Shown piece by piece: positions 45,342 to 55,590 of a stretch of 64,000 bases of DNA. Position numbers and translations under genes: made by a program. The stretch covers positions 105,707-169,706 of the forward strand of contig RHPI01002491.1 of the NCBI GenBank assembly GCA_009103225.1, in the 5' to 3' direction. Below the pieces are notes generated by a model. The model was not told where the DNA came from and did not search any database. It saw only the letters and a list, made by a program, of their open reading frames with translations. Numbering within the stretch: the stretch's first letter is position 1; every line of letters begins with the position of its first letter. This DNA comes from Chlorokybus atmophyticus (Eukaryota; Streptophyta; Chlorokybophyceae; Chlorokybales; Chlorokybaceae).

Positions 45342-48300
45342 GTGGAAGGTGTGTCGGGTGCCAAATGCTGGTCGTGTGGAGAGCAAGGCCATATTGCAAG
45401 GGATTGTGGGAAAGGCAAGAAGGTGGTGTGCTCTCATTGCAAGAAGGGTGGGCATGTTGATGCCAAGTGTTGGAGTAAGCATCCAGAGCTGCGTCCACAA
45501 CAAGGAGCGGCAGTCGGAGCTCACTCGAGTGTGAGAGCGGAGCCATCAATGTCGGAGGTGACAAAGGCATTGGCGGCAATGCAATCGGAGTATGCATCGT
45601 TGAAGAGCATGCTCGAGCGAGGGAAATGGCCCGAGAGAGGAGCGGAGGATACGCCAAGCAACTCCGGAGGTTACCTCGCGTATAGTGCGCTCTCCGGAGG
45701 CACTAAGGTGGCAGCGGTTGCGACGACGAGAGCGTCGGCACGCCGAAACGCTGCACCAGCTCCCCCGACTAGGATGGTTGAGGAGGAGGCCGCGCCCGTC
45801 CGCGAGGAGGGTGTGGATCATGATAGGATGCGGGCACCAGCTGCACGCATGCCTATGTCATTTAAGTTGCTGCCAACAACCCCGTTGGAGCAAGAGAGTT
45901 CGCGCTCGGAGGGTGCGAAAGTGCAGCCAACTGCTACGGCAACGGCGCGACATGATGTCGGCGTCGGTGGCGGTGGTGAGCACAAGAGAGTGGGGGAGCT
46001 GCTACAGATGTGTGTAAAACTTCTCGAGGGTGCCAAAATGCTTTCCCAACAGCCCGCAACTCAAGCCAATGAAGAAAACTTGGAGTTGACGGCGCCGTTG
46101 GAGAGCGTTGCGGCGGAGCTGGTCGGGCAGCCGCTTGTTTGCTTGAAGGACCTTGGAGTCAGCAAGGAACACGTGGTGGAGCTGTTGCAAAGTGCTCTAG
46201 ACACCACTAGGACTGCCTCGACAAAGTCTCATGACCATATGAGCAAGTCTCATGAAGATATGGTGGCGCAAGCAGGCCGTATGGTTGCGCGCGCGGAGCT
46301 GGCGGCGCCCGAGGGGTCCGCGTCGGCGTCGAGTTCTCTCACTCAGCTTGAAGACAAGCTGGAGGAAGGTGTGGGGAGTGTAGGAGGGATGTTGGCAATG
46401 CTTCCCGCCACTCGGCCGGCCTTGAGAGAGAAGATATCGCCGAATGTGGCGATGGTGGACAACCGTGGGGGGCACATCAGCCTAGACGGCTTCGTGCCAG
46501 ATGTTGTCTTGGTGGATACAGGTGCACAACCTGTCATTTTGGGTGCTAGAGCTGTCAAGGGGATGGGACTCAGCCCCAAGGAGTGGGAGCCATGCCCGGT
46601 CATGATCAATACCTCGGCGGGGACCGTAGAGGCCGTGTGCGGCATAACGGTGCAGCCGGTGGACATATGCTTGACTGCGGTGGGAGGTGCTACCACGTCC
46701 TTCAAGGTTCGATGCCTCATCACGGATGCAAAGGGGTACGATGTGCTGCTCGGACAAGACTTCTTGTTCCCCGTCGGCGGCGGCGTTGACAATTGGATCG
46801 AACAAGGGTTCTTTCGGCCGCGTTGGCGTGTGGGTGGAGGGGAGAAGGCCTATTTTCCGTTGAGCATCACACAAGGGGGTCTTGAGAGGTCTCCAACCTC
46901 TGCATCTGCTGTGTGGGCGTGCTTGAGTCGCCGTTCAGTCAAGGGATGGCTTGGTGACAGCACCGACATGTACTATGACCATGTGGAGGAGGGGGAGAGT
47001 GTCCTCGCACACATGGAGGAGGGGAGACCTCCGGAGCTGGTCTATATGGCGCAAACTCAGTCACAAGAGCTGGAGTTGGCTTCACAACATCGTGCTCAGC
47101 GGCAACAAGAGGCTCAAGACAAGGTTAGCCAAGCATGGATGAAGGATGTGATGGCATTGGAGCCGCCATTGCTGCCCGAGGGTGTGAGAGCTGTTCATCC
47201 GCCTATCAACTACAGCACCGTCGAGTGGAAGGTCCCCGAGGAGGGTGTTGTGATGGTGGAGCTGTTCGGTGGCATTGCAAGTGGGCTTGCGGCCGCGTTG
47301 AACGCCGGCATCAAGGTGCGGCGCTATATCTATGTGGACCCTTCGCCAACGGCGCAACAAGGTGCACAACATCATGTGAGGATGTTGTTGAAGAAGTATC
47401 CAGATCTGCTACATGAGGATGCGGTGAAGGGCTTTCAAAGCACATGGCCGCAAGACATTTGCTTGATAGGGCCACATCAACTTGCAGCTATCGGCCATGT
47501 GGATTTGCTTGTAGCCGGGTGGGAATGCCAAGGGCATTCACGGGCTGGTCATGGCAAAGGATTGATGGATGCGCGCTCGTCATTGTTTTGGGAGTTAGTG
47601 CGCATCATCAACAGGATTCAGCAAGGACAAGAGCAGCCCATGGCGTACATCGTCGAGAATGTACCAGCTGAAGATGACAAGCGCAAGCGCGTGCGAGAAG
47701 ACTATCAGCTGGTGAGACATGTGCTAGGCCATGAGCTGGTCATGGATGCAGCACGGCATGGTTCGCGCGCGCATCGGCTGCGTGTGAAGTGGACAAACCT
47801 CGCGCCGGTTGAGTTGCTTCGCACGGTGCAGCAAGAGTACTCTAGACCGCAAGGTTTGACAGTCAACCAGGTGCTGGAGCATGGGCGCACAGCACAACAG
47901 GTCAGCAAGGCTGATCAGTTGCCTCAAGAGGTGGTGAACCAGGTCGGGCACGACATGGCGGCGCTGCCGACATTGGTGACATACCCAGGCTCTTATGCAT
48001 TCCGCAAGGGAGGGCCAGGGCTGGTGTGGGACTCACAGAACAGCAGGTTGGAAGAGCCAACAGCTGGTGAGCGCGAGCGTGCGATGGGGTTCTTGTCCGG
48101 TGCGACAGCGGCGCCGGGACTAAGTGAACAACAGCGCCGTGTGCTGCTAGGACAAGCCATGGACCAGAACAGCATGGTGTGGCTGATGGTTGTCTGCTTG
48201 GCGGCACAAGAGTTGGTGGCAAGCATCATGCCGATGCGACAGCAAGCGCGTCGGGAGCCTGCGCCTCTGTCGAGGGGGTGGGAGCAGGTTGTACATGATG

Positions 48301-51300
48301 AGGAGAGTAAGGGGGTGTCTTTTTCGCCTGTGACAGCTACAAGTGGCAAGAAAGCGGCTGTAGATGGTGCCTTGAAGCAGGAAAAGGCCACCGACCAGAC
48401 CATGGAGTGGTGTATAGGCGAGCATGTGACACGACATGAGCGTGAGTGGCTCGAGGCGTTGCTGGCGCGCAAGCGTGACTGCTTCGCCTACTCTACCAAG
48501 GAGTTGGGAGTTTGCAACTTCTACACAATGGACATTGAGTTGACCTCTCCAGAGCCCATCTTTCGTCGGCAGTATCGGCTGAGCAAGGTGGAGAAGGAGT
48601 TTGTGGCAGAAAAGTGTGCTGACTTGTTGGAGGCCGGACTCATTGAGGAGTCAACCTCGGACTTCGCGGCGGCGACGGTGTTGCCGTTGAAGAAAGATGC
48701 ACAAGGAAACTGGACCTCGAGAAGGATGTGTGGTGACTATCGGCCTCTCAATGAGAAGACCAAGGCTGATCGGTACCCCATGCGTATCCCTGAGGCTATC
48801 TTTGATGACATCGGTGATGCAAAGGTGTTCTCCATTGTGGACTTGAGGCAGGGCTTCAACCAGATCGCCATCAAGCCCGAGGATCGTGGCAAGACAGCGT
48901 TTTGGGGAGTGGACCAGCTCTACCAATGGAAGGTCATGCCGTTCGGCTTGAAGAATGCGCCTGTGAAGTTTCAGCGTGTGATGGACCGTGTGCTTCGTGG
49001 TCTACCCTTCGCAAGGTGCTACATAGATGACATCTTGGTGTTTAGCCACACGATGGAGGAGCATCTCGTGCACTTGGAGCGCGTGTTCGAGCGCGTGCGC
49101 GAGAGCGGCATGAGGTGTCACCCGGAGAAGTGCTTGTTTGGAGCTGATCGCATCCCGTATCTCGGCCATGAGATAGTGCCGGATGGCGTCCGTGTGCAGC
49201 AAGCAAAGGTGGATGCCTTGGTGCAAGTGCCCGCACCGACGGACATTAGCCGGCTTCGAGCGTTTCTCGGCTTGGCGAACTACTATCGGAGGTTCGTGGA
49301 GGGGTATAGCAAGATTGCAAAGCCCTTAAATGAGTTGTTGAAGAAGGACAAGGCCTGGTGCTGGTCGGAGGAGTGCCAACGTGCCTTTGAGCTTCTCAAG
49401 GAGAAGCTATGCACCGCGCCGGTGTTGAGACGGGCGGACTACAACCGTCCCTTCATCCTACACACGGATTGGAGCCGTTTGGGCATTGGGGCCGTGTTGT
49501 GTCAAAAGGATGATGATGGGAAGGAGTATGTGGTCGCGTATGGCAGCCGAAGCAACAATAACGCTGAGGCAAACTACAGCTCCTATGAGGGGGAGTGTTT
49601 GGCAGTAGTTTGGGCCATAGTTCACTTCAGACCGTTCCTCTATGGCCGTCCCTTCACACTCATCACCGACCACCAGCCCTTGAAGTGGTTGATGACCAAT
49701 GACAAGCTCACGGGGAAGCATGCCAGGTGGGCGCTCATACTGCAAGAGTATGAGTTTGAGATTGAGCACCGAGCTGGTGTTGACAACATGGACGCGGATG
49801 GGCTGAGTAGGAACCCAAACCCTTCATCGTTGGATGAGAGTGAGGCGAGGCATGACTATGGCATGCCCGTGGCTGGGTTTTTGGCCTACCGTGTGGCTTC
49901 TTTGCTGGTGTTGGCGGGTTCGGTGGAAGCATGCGCATCCATGCGCGCAAACGCAGCTGGAGATAGCGACAACAATGGTGTAATGCCGCCTTTGGAGGCT
50001 GCACCAGCCCCAACGGTCAATGACATTGAAGGGGAGGAAGCCGAGGCTTCAAAGGACATTTGGAGGGATGAGCAAGTGCTTGCTCACCTCAAAACCGGGC
50101 TGTTCCAAGCTGGTTGCAGCACGGCGACGCGAGATCGCGTGTGGCAACGCGCGCAACGCTATCGATGGGAGGGAAACCACCTTGTGCGCTTGATGCCGGA
50201 TGGAGGTGTGAGGATTGTGCCTCAACCACATGAGAGGAAGCCGCTTGTGGAGCTGCTTCATGAGAGGATGGGCCACTTTGGTGTCAAGAGGACACTTGGG
50301 CTCGTGCAATCAGCATATTGGTGGGCTGGCATGAAGTCTACCGTGGCGGAAGTTGTTGCAAGCTGTGTGGAGTGCGACAGAGTGAAGGCAAGCTTCAATG
50401 CCAAGCACCCACAGCTGCACCCTCTACCTATTCAAGGACTTTTCTATCGGTGGAGCCTAGACCTGGCCGGAGATCTACCAGTCAGCAAGAGAGGCAACCG
50501 CTACGTGCTCGTGATGATAGAGCACTTCTCCAAGTGGGTCGAGGTCGTGGCGCTGCCATCGAAGGAGAGCAAGCTTGTGGCTGAGGCTTTCCTTGATCAA
50601 GTCCTTAGCAGATTCGGTGCTTGTGCTGAGGTTCTCACTGACCAAGGCACCGAGTTTCGTGGCCAGTTCGATGACTTGTTGGCGCAAGCCTTTATCGACC
50701 ATCGAAGGACTTCTCGTGACCATCCTCAAGCCGATGGGCTTGCTGAGCGAATGGTACAGGTGGTGAAGAAAGGGCTTCGCAAGTACTGTCTCAACCACAA
50801 CAAGAGAGACTGGGACTTGGCGTTGCCATGGTTGGCAATGGGCTATCGCATGACGCGGCAGGCTGCGTTGAGCTCATACAGCCCCTATTTTTTGTTGTAT
50901 GGGAGAGAGCCCATATTGCCAACATCAATCCGGAGACAGGTTGAGCAGGAGCTTGACTTGGAGGATCCCAATGTGTGGGAGAAGGAGATGGCAAAGCGTG
51001 CGGAGCTGTTCCGGTGTGTGATGCCGATTGCACTTGGCAACTTGCAAGTGGCACAACACCGCGACACGCTGCGCTATGCCAGGGTGAGGAGTGGCTTCTA
51101 CAAGCCAAGACTGCAGAAGTTTCAGCCCGGAGACTTTGTCTACCTGCAGAGAAAGACCAAGGACACGTTGGATACGAGTGCGAGCCGCACCATCCTTCGT
51201 GTGAAGAAGCTTCTCAACAACGGTGTGTTGTTGTTAGAGGGAGCTGATGCCAGGACCACTAAGGAGCACATGAAGAGCTGCGCTCCTTGCCATCTGCCAA

Positions 51301-51491
51301 ACGTGGATGACAGTGTGGATCCGGCTCTGGCAATACCAGATGTGGGCCACCGTTGTGAGCGGTGTGGCCGAGCGGAAGGCTGGGACACCATGCTGCTGTG
51401 CGACACCGCTTGGCACATGGAGTGCCTTCGTCCACCAGTTGAGGAGATCCCTGATGGGACATGGTATTGTCCAGCGTGTACGAGGACTTGA
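45342..51491 (+). CDS. Pol polyprotein: zinc knuckles, protease, C5-DNA methyltransferase, RT, RNase H, integrase, PHD finger
   Basis: 2049 residues, uninterrupted. Two CCHC knuckles (C9-C22, C30-C43) belong to the Gag end. Aspartic protease VDTGA with D392. Methyltransferase about 620-985: motif I VELFGGIASG (639), catalytic loop GWECQGHSRAG with C729, ENV (E772), HRLR block, and a C-terminal ERERAMGF and RRVLLGQ block, ordered as in DNMT3/DRM-like C5 enzymes (KGLxDxRSSLFWELVRxI). RT with YIDD (1227-1230). RNase H from D1376. Integrase HHCC from about 1640 and catalytic D1707, D1767, E1802. C4HC3 PHD finger 2005-2046. All catalytic residues of RT and integrase are present. The Pro normally before the catalytic Cys is Glu. 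The first Met is arbitrary, since a stop at 45291 separates this frame from Gag. Confidence 0.93.
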   Translation: MEGVSGAKCWSCGEQGHIARDCGKGKKVVCSHCKKGGHVDAKCWSKHPELRPQQGAAVGAHSSVRAEPSMSEVTKALAAMQSEYASLKSMLERGKWPERGAEDTPSNSGGYLAYSALSGGTKVAAVATTRASARRNAAPAPPTRMVEEEAAPVREEGVDHDRMRAPAARMPMSFKLLPTTPLEQESSRSEGAKVQPTATATARHDVGVGGGGEHKRVGELLQMCVKLLEGAKMLSQQPATQANEENLELTAPLESVAAELVGQPLVCLKDLGVSKEHVVELLQSALDTTRTASTKSHDHMSKSHEDMVAQAGRMVARAELAAPEGSASASSSLTQLEDKLEEGVGSVGGMLAMLPATRPALREKISPNVAMVDNRGGHISLDGFVPDVVLVDTGAQPVILGARAVKGMGLSPKEWEPCPVMINTSAGTVEAVCGITVQPVDICLTAVGGATTSFKVRCLITDAKGYDVLLGQDFLFPVGGGVDNWIEQGFFRPRWRVGGGEKAYFPLSITQGGLERSPTSASAVWACLSRRSVKGWLGDSTDMYYDHVEEGESVLAHMEEGRPPELVYMAQTQSQELELASQHRAQRQQEAQDKVSQAWMKDVMALEPPLLPEGVRAVHPPINYSTVEWKVPEEGVVMVELFGGIASGLAAALNAGIKVRRYIYVDPSPTAQQGAQHHVRMLLKKYPDLLHEDAVKGFQSTWPQDICLIGPHQLAAIGHVDLLVAGWECQGHSRAGHGKGLMDARSSLFWELVRIINRIQQGQEQPMAYIVENVPAEDDKRKRVREDYQLVRHVLGHELVMDAARHGSRAHRLRVKWTNLAPVELLRTVQQEYSRPQGLTVNQVLEHGRTAQQVSKADQLPQEVVNQVGHDMAALPTLVTYPGSYAFRKGGPGLVWDSQNSRLEEPTAGERERAMGFLSGATAAPGLSEQQRRVLLGQAMDQNSMVWLMVVCLAAQELVASIMPMRQQARREPAPLSRGWEQVVHDEESKGVSFSPVTATSGKKAAVDGALKQEKATDQTMEWCIGEHVTRHEREWLEALLARKRDCFAYSTKELGVCNFYTMDIELTSPEPIFRRQYRLSKVEKEFVAEKCADLLEAGLIEESTSDFAAATVLPLKKDAQGNWTSRRMCGDYRPLNEKTKADRYPMRIPEAIFDDIGDAKVFSIVDLRQGFNQIAIKPEDRGKTAFWGVDQLYQWKVMPFGLKNAPVKFQRVMDRVLRGLPFARCYIDDILVFSHTMEEHLVHLERVFERVRESGMRCHPEKCLFGADRIPYLGHEIVPDGVRVQQAKVDALVQVPAPTDISRLRAFLGLANYYRRFVEGYSKIAKPLNELLKKDKAWCWSEECQRAFELLKEKLCTAPVLRRADYNRPFILHTDWSRLGIGAVLCQKDDDGKEYVVAYGSRSNNNAEANYSSYEGECLAVVWAIVHFRPFLYGRPFTLITDHQPLKWLMTNDKLTGKHARWALILQEYEFEIEHRAGVDNMDADGLSRNPNPSSLDESEARHDYGMPVAGFLAYRVASLLVLAGSVEACASMRANAAGDSDNNGVMPPLEAAPAPTVNDIEGEEAEASKDIWRDEQVLAHLKTGLFQAGCSTATRDRVWQRAQRYRWEGNHLVRLMPDGGVRIVPQPHERKPLVELLHERMGHFGVKRTLGLVQSAYWWAGMKSTVAEVVASCVECDRVKASFNAKHPQLHPLPIQGLFYRWSLDLAGDLPVSKRGNRYVLVMIEHFSKWVEVVALPSKESKLVAEAFLDQVLSRFGACAEVLTDQGTEFRGQFDDLLAQAFIDHRRTSRDHPQADGLAERMVQVVKKGLRKYCLNHNKRDWDLALPWLAMGYRMTRQAALSSYSPYFLLYGREPILPTSIRRQVEQELDLEDPNVWEKEMAKRAELFRCVMPIALGNLQVAQHRDTLRYARVRSGFYKPRLQKFQPGDFVYLQRKTKDTLDTSASRTILRVKKLLNNGVLLLEGADARTTKEHMKSCAPCHLPNVDDSVDPALAIPDVGHRCERCGRAEGWDTMLLCDTAWHMECLRPPVEEIPDGTWYCPACTRT

Positions 51492-51705
51492 GTAGCGTGT
51501 GAGTCAGCTGAAGGCGCACGAGGGCGTTGGCGCTCAGCTGCAGGGGGTGGTGACACGCATCTTTCATGCGTGTGTCAACTTCATGTGATGAGAGATGGTG
51601 CATGAGGCAGCATGACATGGTCTCATGGTGTATAATAGCATGCGTACATGCATGGCAAGGAGGTTTACGATGAGTTCGAGTCACGATGCGGGAAGGCACG
51701 ACAGC
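51492..51705 (+). other. 3' untranslated region of element B
   Basis: 214 bases between the pol stop and the 3' LTR. Contains the purine runs CAGGGGGTGG (51540s) and GCGGGAAGG (51688-51696), the latter close to the LTR and a candidate polypurine tract. Bases from about 51543 to 51703 are repeated after the 3' LTR. Confidence 0.75.
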
Positions 51706-52499
51706 TGTCATGCGCGAGCATGTAGTGTCATGTGCATGATGCCCTCGGGGCTGGCGACATGGATGGACCTTGGGATTTTGGCTCTCATAGCCATTTTACA
51801 GGGTTTATGTGTTGGGTTTTCATTGGGAACTCATGTTTGGGTCCTCATGGACGTGAGGGAGGTGTGTTCGAGGCGTATCTACAGTCAGATACGGAGCTGA
51901 CAGCATATTTGGGTCACTATGGTATCTCGCACAGCTGTTTCGGAGTTGTGACTTTGAGAAGCCATAACTTACAGTTGGAGTGGCGGTTTGGCCGTGGGTT
52001 GGCGTTAAAAGATGCGTCTTGAAGTGTACTTGAAGAGGATAAGCTTGGATAAGCCTTTCCTAACTGTTTACCGTTACTTATCAACGCCACCATGACTGTT
52101 ACTATGCTGGTGCAGATTGACAGTTAGGGTAGTTGGAGAGTTGGTTGGGCTTGAGCTCAACGGTGGTATATAAGGCTTTGCTAGCCTGTTTCCTAGTTTG
52201 GTTGGATGCAAGTTGGCCTACTGGAGTGCAAGCAACACCTTTGGGAAGAGGTTCTTGGCTGAGCGGATGCGTGTGCACATGCTTGCATGTATGGCGTGTG
52301 TGCACGTGTTCGTTGCTGTGCGTTGCTGTGCATGAAGGGGTGTGTGTCACTGTTGCGACTTTGATGCACCGTATGGGCTGCCTTAGCATGTACTTTGAGT
52401 GAGGATTGAGTTGGGACTGCTTTACACAAGCGAACGGCTGATTGCAAGTCAAGTTGTGGTCTACTTGCTCACCTTTTGCAAGGGGACACGCATCTTTCA
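51706..52499 (+). repeat. 3' LTR of element B
   Basis: 794 bases. Differs from the 5' LTR by one inserted C and about four substitutions seen by eye. TATATAA at 52167-52173. Confidence 0.93.
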
Positions 52500-52660
52500 G
52501 GGGGTGGTAACACGCATCTTTCATGCGTGTGTCAACTTCATGTGATGAGAGATGGTGCATGAGGCAGCATGACATTGTCTCATGGTGTATAATAGCATGC
52601 GTACATGCATGGCAAGGAGGTTTACGATGAGTTCGAGTCACGATGCGGGAAGGCACGACA
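52500..52660 (+). repeat. Extra copy of the 3' UTR after the 3' LTR
   Basis: 161 bases starting GGGGGTGGTAACACGC and ending GGCACGACA, matching 51543-51703 with about two differences. The element's own 5' LTRs (A and B) lack it, so it is not part of the LTR. It is followed at once by the TCAT target copy and the continuation of element A. Confidence 0.9.
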
Positions 52661-53135
52661 TCATGCCATTCGGCTTGAAAAATGCACATGTGAAGTTCCA
52701 GCATGTAATGGACTGTGTGCTTCGTGGTCTACCCTTCGCAAGGTGCTACATTGATGACATATTGGTGTTTAGCCACACGATGAAAGAGCATCTCGTGCAC
52801 TTGGAGCGCGTGTTCGAGCGCGTGCGCGAGAGCGGCATGAGGTGTCACGCGGAGAAGTGCTTGTTCGGAGCTGATCGCATCCCTTATCTCGGCTATGAGA
52901 TAGTGCCGGATGGCGTCCGTGTGCAGCAAGCAAAGGTGGAGCCTTGGTGCAAGTGCCTGCACCGACAGACATTAGCCAACTACGGGCGTTTCTCGGCTTG
53001 GCGAACTACTATCAAAGGTTCGTGGGGTATAGCAAGATTGCAAAGCCCTTAAATGAGTTGTTAAAGAAGGACAAGGCCTGGTGCTGGTTGGAGGAGTGCC
53101 AACGAGCCTTTGAGCTTCTCAAGGAAGAAGCTATC
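52661..53135 (+). pseudogene. Element A pol, second part (RT)
   Basis: Continues element A exactly where 43575 stopped: MPFGLKN..., YIDD and the following RT thumb and connection, with small deletions (frame lost near 52940 and 53020). Similarity to B ends at about 53135, so A has lost RNase H, integrase, PHD and its 3' LTR. Confidence 0.9.
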
Positions 53136-53700
53136 ACATGGAAAAGTCAGCGCAAACCACAGGTGGTCACAACCGTTGTGACCACTAGATCACGGGTCAA
53201 GACCAGACTCACGACCATGTGCCTACAGTATGGTGGCGACGTTCGACAACCATTAATGGTGCAATGTTACCACCTCGTTGCTGGTCCGCGGACCACACTG
53301 ATATGGCTGTAACCGGTATTCATGGCCACTGCGGCATGACAGTCACACCATTAATGGTTATGACGATAGACACCAGTATGACATGACATTCATACCAGTC
53401 GTGGTCATGACGGTTAGCACCATGGAGGCCTAACCAATACGCCATGTGTGGTGGAAACCGCGATCACCAGTATGACATGACATTCAAACCAGTTGTGGTC
53501 ATGGCGGTTGCCGCCATGGCGGCATAACCGTGACGCCATGTATGGTGGAAACAGTCATCACCACTACGGCATGACCGCCATCACTAGTGTTGGTCACGAC
53601 ATGCATGACCACCATGGTCCAACCATCACTACATGCATGGTGCACACTTTCACAACGAGTATGGCACAATTGTTGTGCCAGTGTTAGGAAGATGCATCAC
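53136..53700. repeat. Degenerate ACCAT/ATGGT repeat region
   Basis: Rich in GTGGTCATGACGGTT and CCAGTATGACATGACATTC repeats (53370s and 53470s) and in palindromes ACCATTAATGGT (53249-53260 and 53347-53358). Resembles in style the palindrome arrays at 7 and 11 kb. No gene. Confidence 0.6.
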
Positions 53701-53901
53701 CACGAGAAACCATTACTGGTTGTGGTAGTTATACCATGCATGATTTCATCGTCATGCGAATTGCCGAAAGCATGCACAAGAATTGTACAACGCCAGTTGG
53801 CAACTCGCAATGGATCCAGAGTGAAACTTGCAGAAGGCCAAGAAATGGTTTATTAGTGCAAGTACATTATGTATGTACAATCTGCAAGCCAAATTTGCTG
53901 C

Positions 53902-54177
53902 TTATAACCCCATTAGAGCATTAGCTTGCGGCAACACGCACAAAGCAGCCCTGCGCGCTGCCCTGTTAGGCATCAGATACTCATCATGCCACTGCACTCC
54001 TGAATTCTTCTTCGTTGACCACCATACGACCTCGTAGTCTCCCTCCCAATTGACCCAGCGCTTGTCAAATGCAACCCTCAGTAACTCGTCGATTCGCTTA
54101 CGGGTGGTAAACAGCAGCTTGGGGTCCTCAACAGCAGCTCCGTACATAACACGATGCGCAACCAAGACTTTGTGCAA
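53902..54177 (-). other. Possible coding remnant
   Basis: An open minus-strand frame of 91 codons with a charged, Trp-containing stretch (RWVNWEGDYEVVWWSTKKN) that looks protein-like. No family recognised and no partner exons found; could be a relic of a transposon gene. Confidence 0.25.
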
Positions 54178-54549
54178 AATGGAGTCTGAGGGGTTTTCCG
54201 TTACATCGCAGCAGACAGCAGCTGTTGAGATGTGAGCGTTCTAGGCGTGAATACACAACACAACACCCTTAAACAGTCCGTGCAAGCAGAACGACCAGTC
54301 AGACCACGCCAAACCAAACCCAGTTCAGGCCACGTCAGAATCAGGCCTTGCCGCCACCAGACTCCAAGCACAAGTGAAAGTAAACCATTAAAAAACGTGT
54401 ATGGGCGTCCCCTTATACCCAAATAACCTTTCTAATTTAGCAGTAGTCATACAAGTCAGGTCTGGTCAACACCAAACCCTAATACAACCCTAAACCGTCG
54501 AAACTGCCAGGATTGTCAGAATTGTTAGGAAACTCGACACGTCCGGAGT

Positions 54550-54800
54550 CTGCTAAGTACAAATTAATGAGTACTTAGCCAAATTAAGCTGGCTGGAGTT
54601 TAGAGGCGGCAGAACCATGCCTCAGACTCCAATATATTGCTAAGTACAAAACTACTAAGTACTTGGCCAGATTAAGCTGTTTGGAGTCTAGAGACGGCAG
54701 AATCTGGTCCTATACTCCAACACTAATGAGTACTTATCTAGACTAAGGTGACTGGAGTTTAAAGACGGCAGAATCTGGTCATATACTCCAACAGCAGTGG
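54550..54800. repeat. Tandem repeat, about 85-bp unit, three copies
   Basis: Units carry the order AAGTACTTAGCCA/GGCCAGA, TTAAGCTG, TGGAGTTTAGAG, CGGCAGAA and ACTCCAAC. Imperfect copies; the last two are the most alike. The remainder of 54800-55590 shows no gene. Confidence 0.75.
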
Positions 54801-55590
54801 CGCGGAGCCGCTCTTCATAGGTTCCAAACAAGCTGGGGTCTGCGTTCTGCGACCCCACTACAGTGTGAGACAGCAGCAGCGACGGCGATGACAACTCTAA
54901 CATATTGACTATGACTCACCTTTTTGTCACCTTCGAGCGAAGGGACCTCAGGCGGGGTGGCACATGCTTAATCTTTGAAGCACCACTGAAAACAGTCAGC
55001 GATGCCGCAGTTTACACCACTACTTTCACTGCAACTGGGGCAGGGGCATACAGCATCCTGTGTGCACAGAAGTGCTGGCCATGCGATTTCTCGACCCACC
55101 TATTTACACACATACACAAGCGCATACATGTGAGTGAAGCAGGCTGCGCTCAAGTGCTGTGTACGTGAAATTGAAATATATCTCTTACCCGCTCGCTTGG
55201 ACGATGCGCAAACTCTCCGTGCCAGCCATCCTTCTCGGATGCTGGTATGCAAATGCGGGCATCCGTCGCGCTTTGACACTCGCACGGCGCACACCATGTA
55301 CTAAATGCCATATGAGCGGCAAGATGCTCCTGAAGTGATGCTTTTGAAAATCCCCTTTGCTAATGCAATTGTAGTGAACGCTTGCTCCCTGGCACAAGCA
55401 GCTATTGAATCAGAACATGCACTTGTCCATGCATATACATTTCCCAGCATTTGGCATGCTACAACAACGATGCGCCGCAACATACAATGTACCTTGCTGC
55501 AGATGCCTCTTGCAGCTGCACATCCGATGGCGGTGCAGTGGCATGTTGTGCATCCACCCATATGCCAAGCAGCACAACCTCTGAACCCTT

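Larger units (their letters stand above)
43576..52499 (+). mobile_element. Element B: near-complete Ty3/gypsy LTR retrotransposon encoding a cytosine methyltransferase and PHD finger
   Basis: 8.9 kb: LTR 43576-44368, gag, pol, LTR 51706-52499. Order in pol is zinc knuckles, protease, methyltransferase, RT, RNase H, integrase, PHD. RT-RNase H before integrase defines Ty3/gypsy. LTRs start TG and end CA and differ at about five positions, so the insertion is recent. It interrupts element A; TCAT stands on both sides (43572-43575 and 52661-52664), but an extra 161 bp lies between the 3' LTR end and the right TCAT. pol is intact; the gag-pol join carries a 1-base deletion and a TAG. Confidence 0.93.

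Noticed and set aside
52500-52660. Taking the 161-bp segment as part of a 954-bp LTR.
   Set aside because: Both 5' LTRs (A and B) end at CATCTTTCA and lack it, so it is not LTR sequence even though it ends CGACA.
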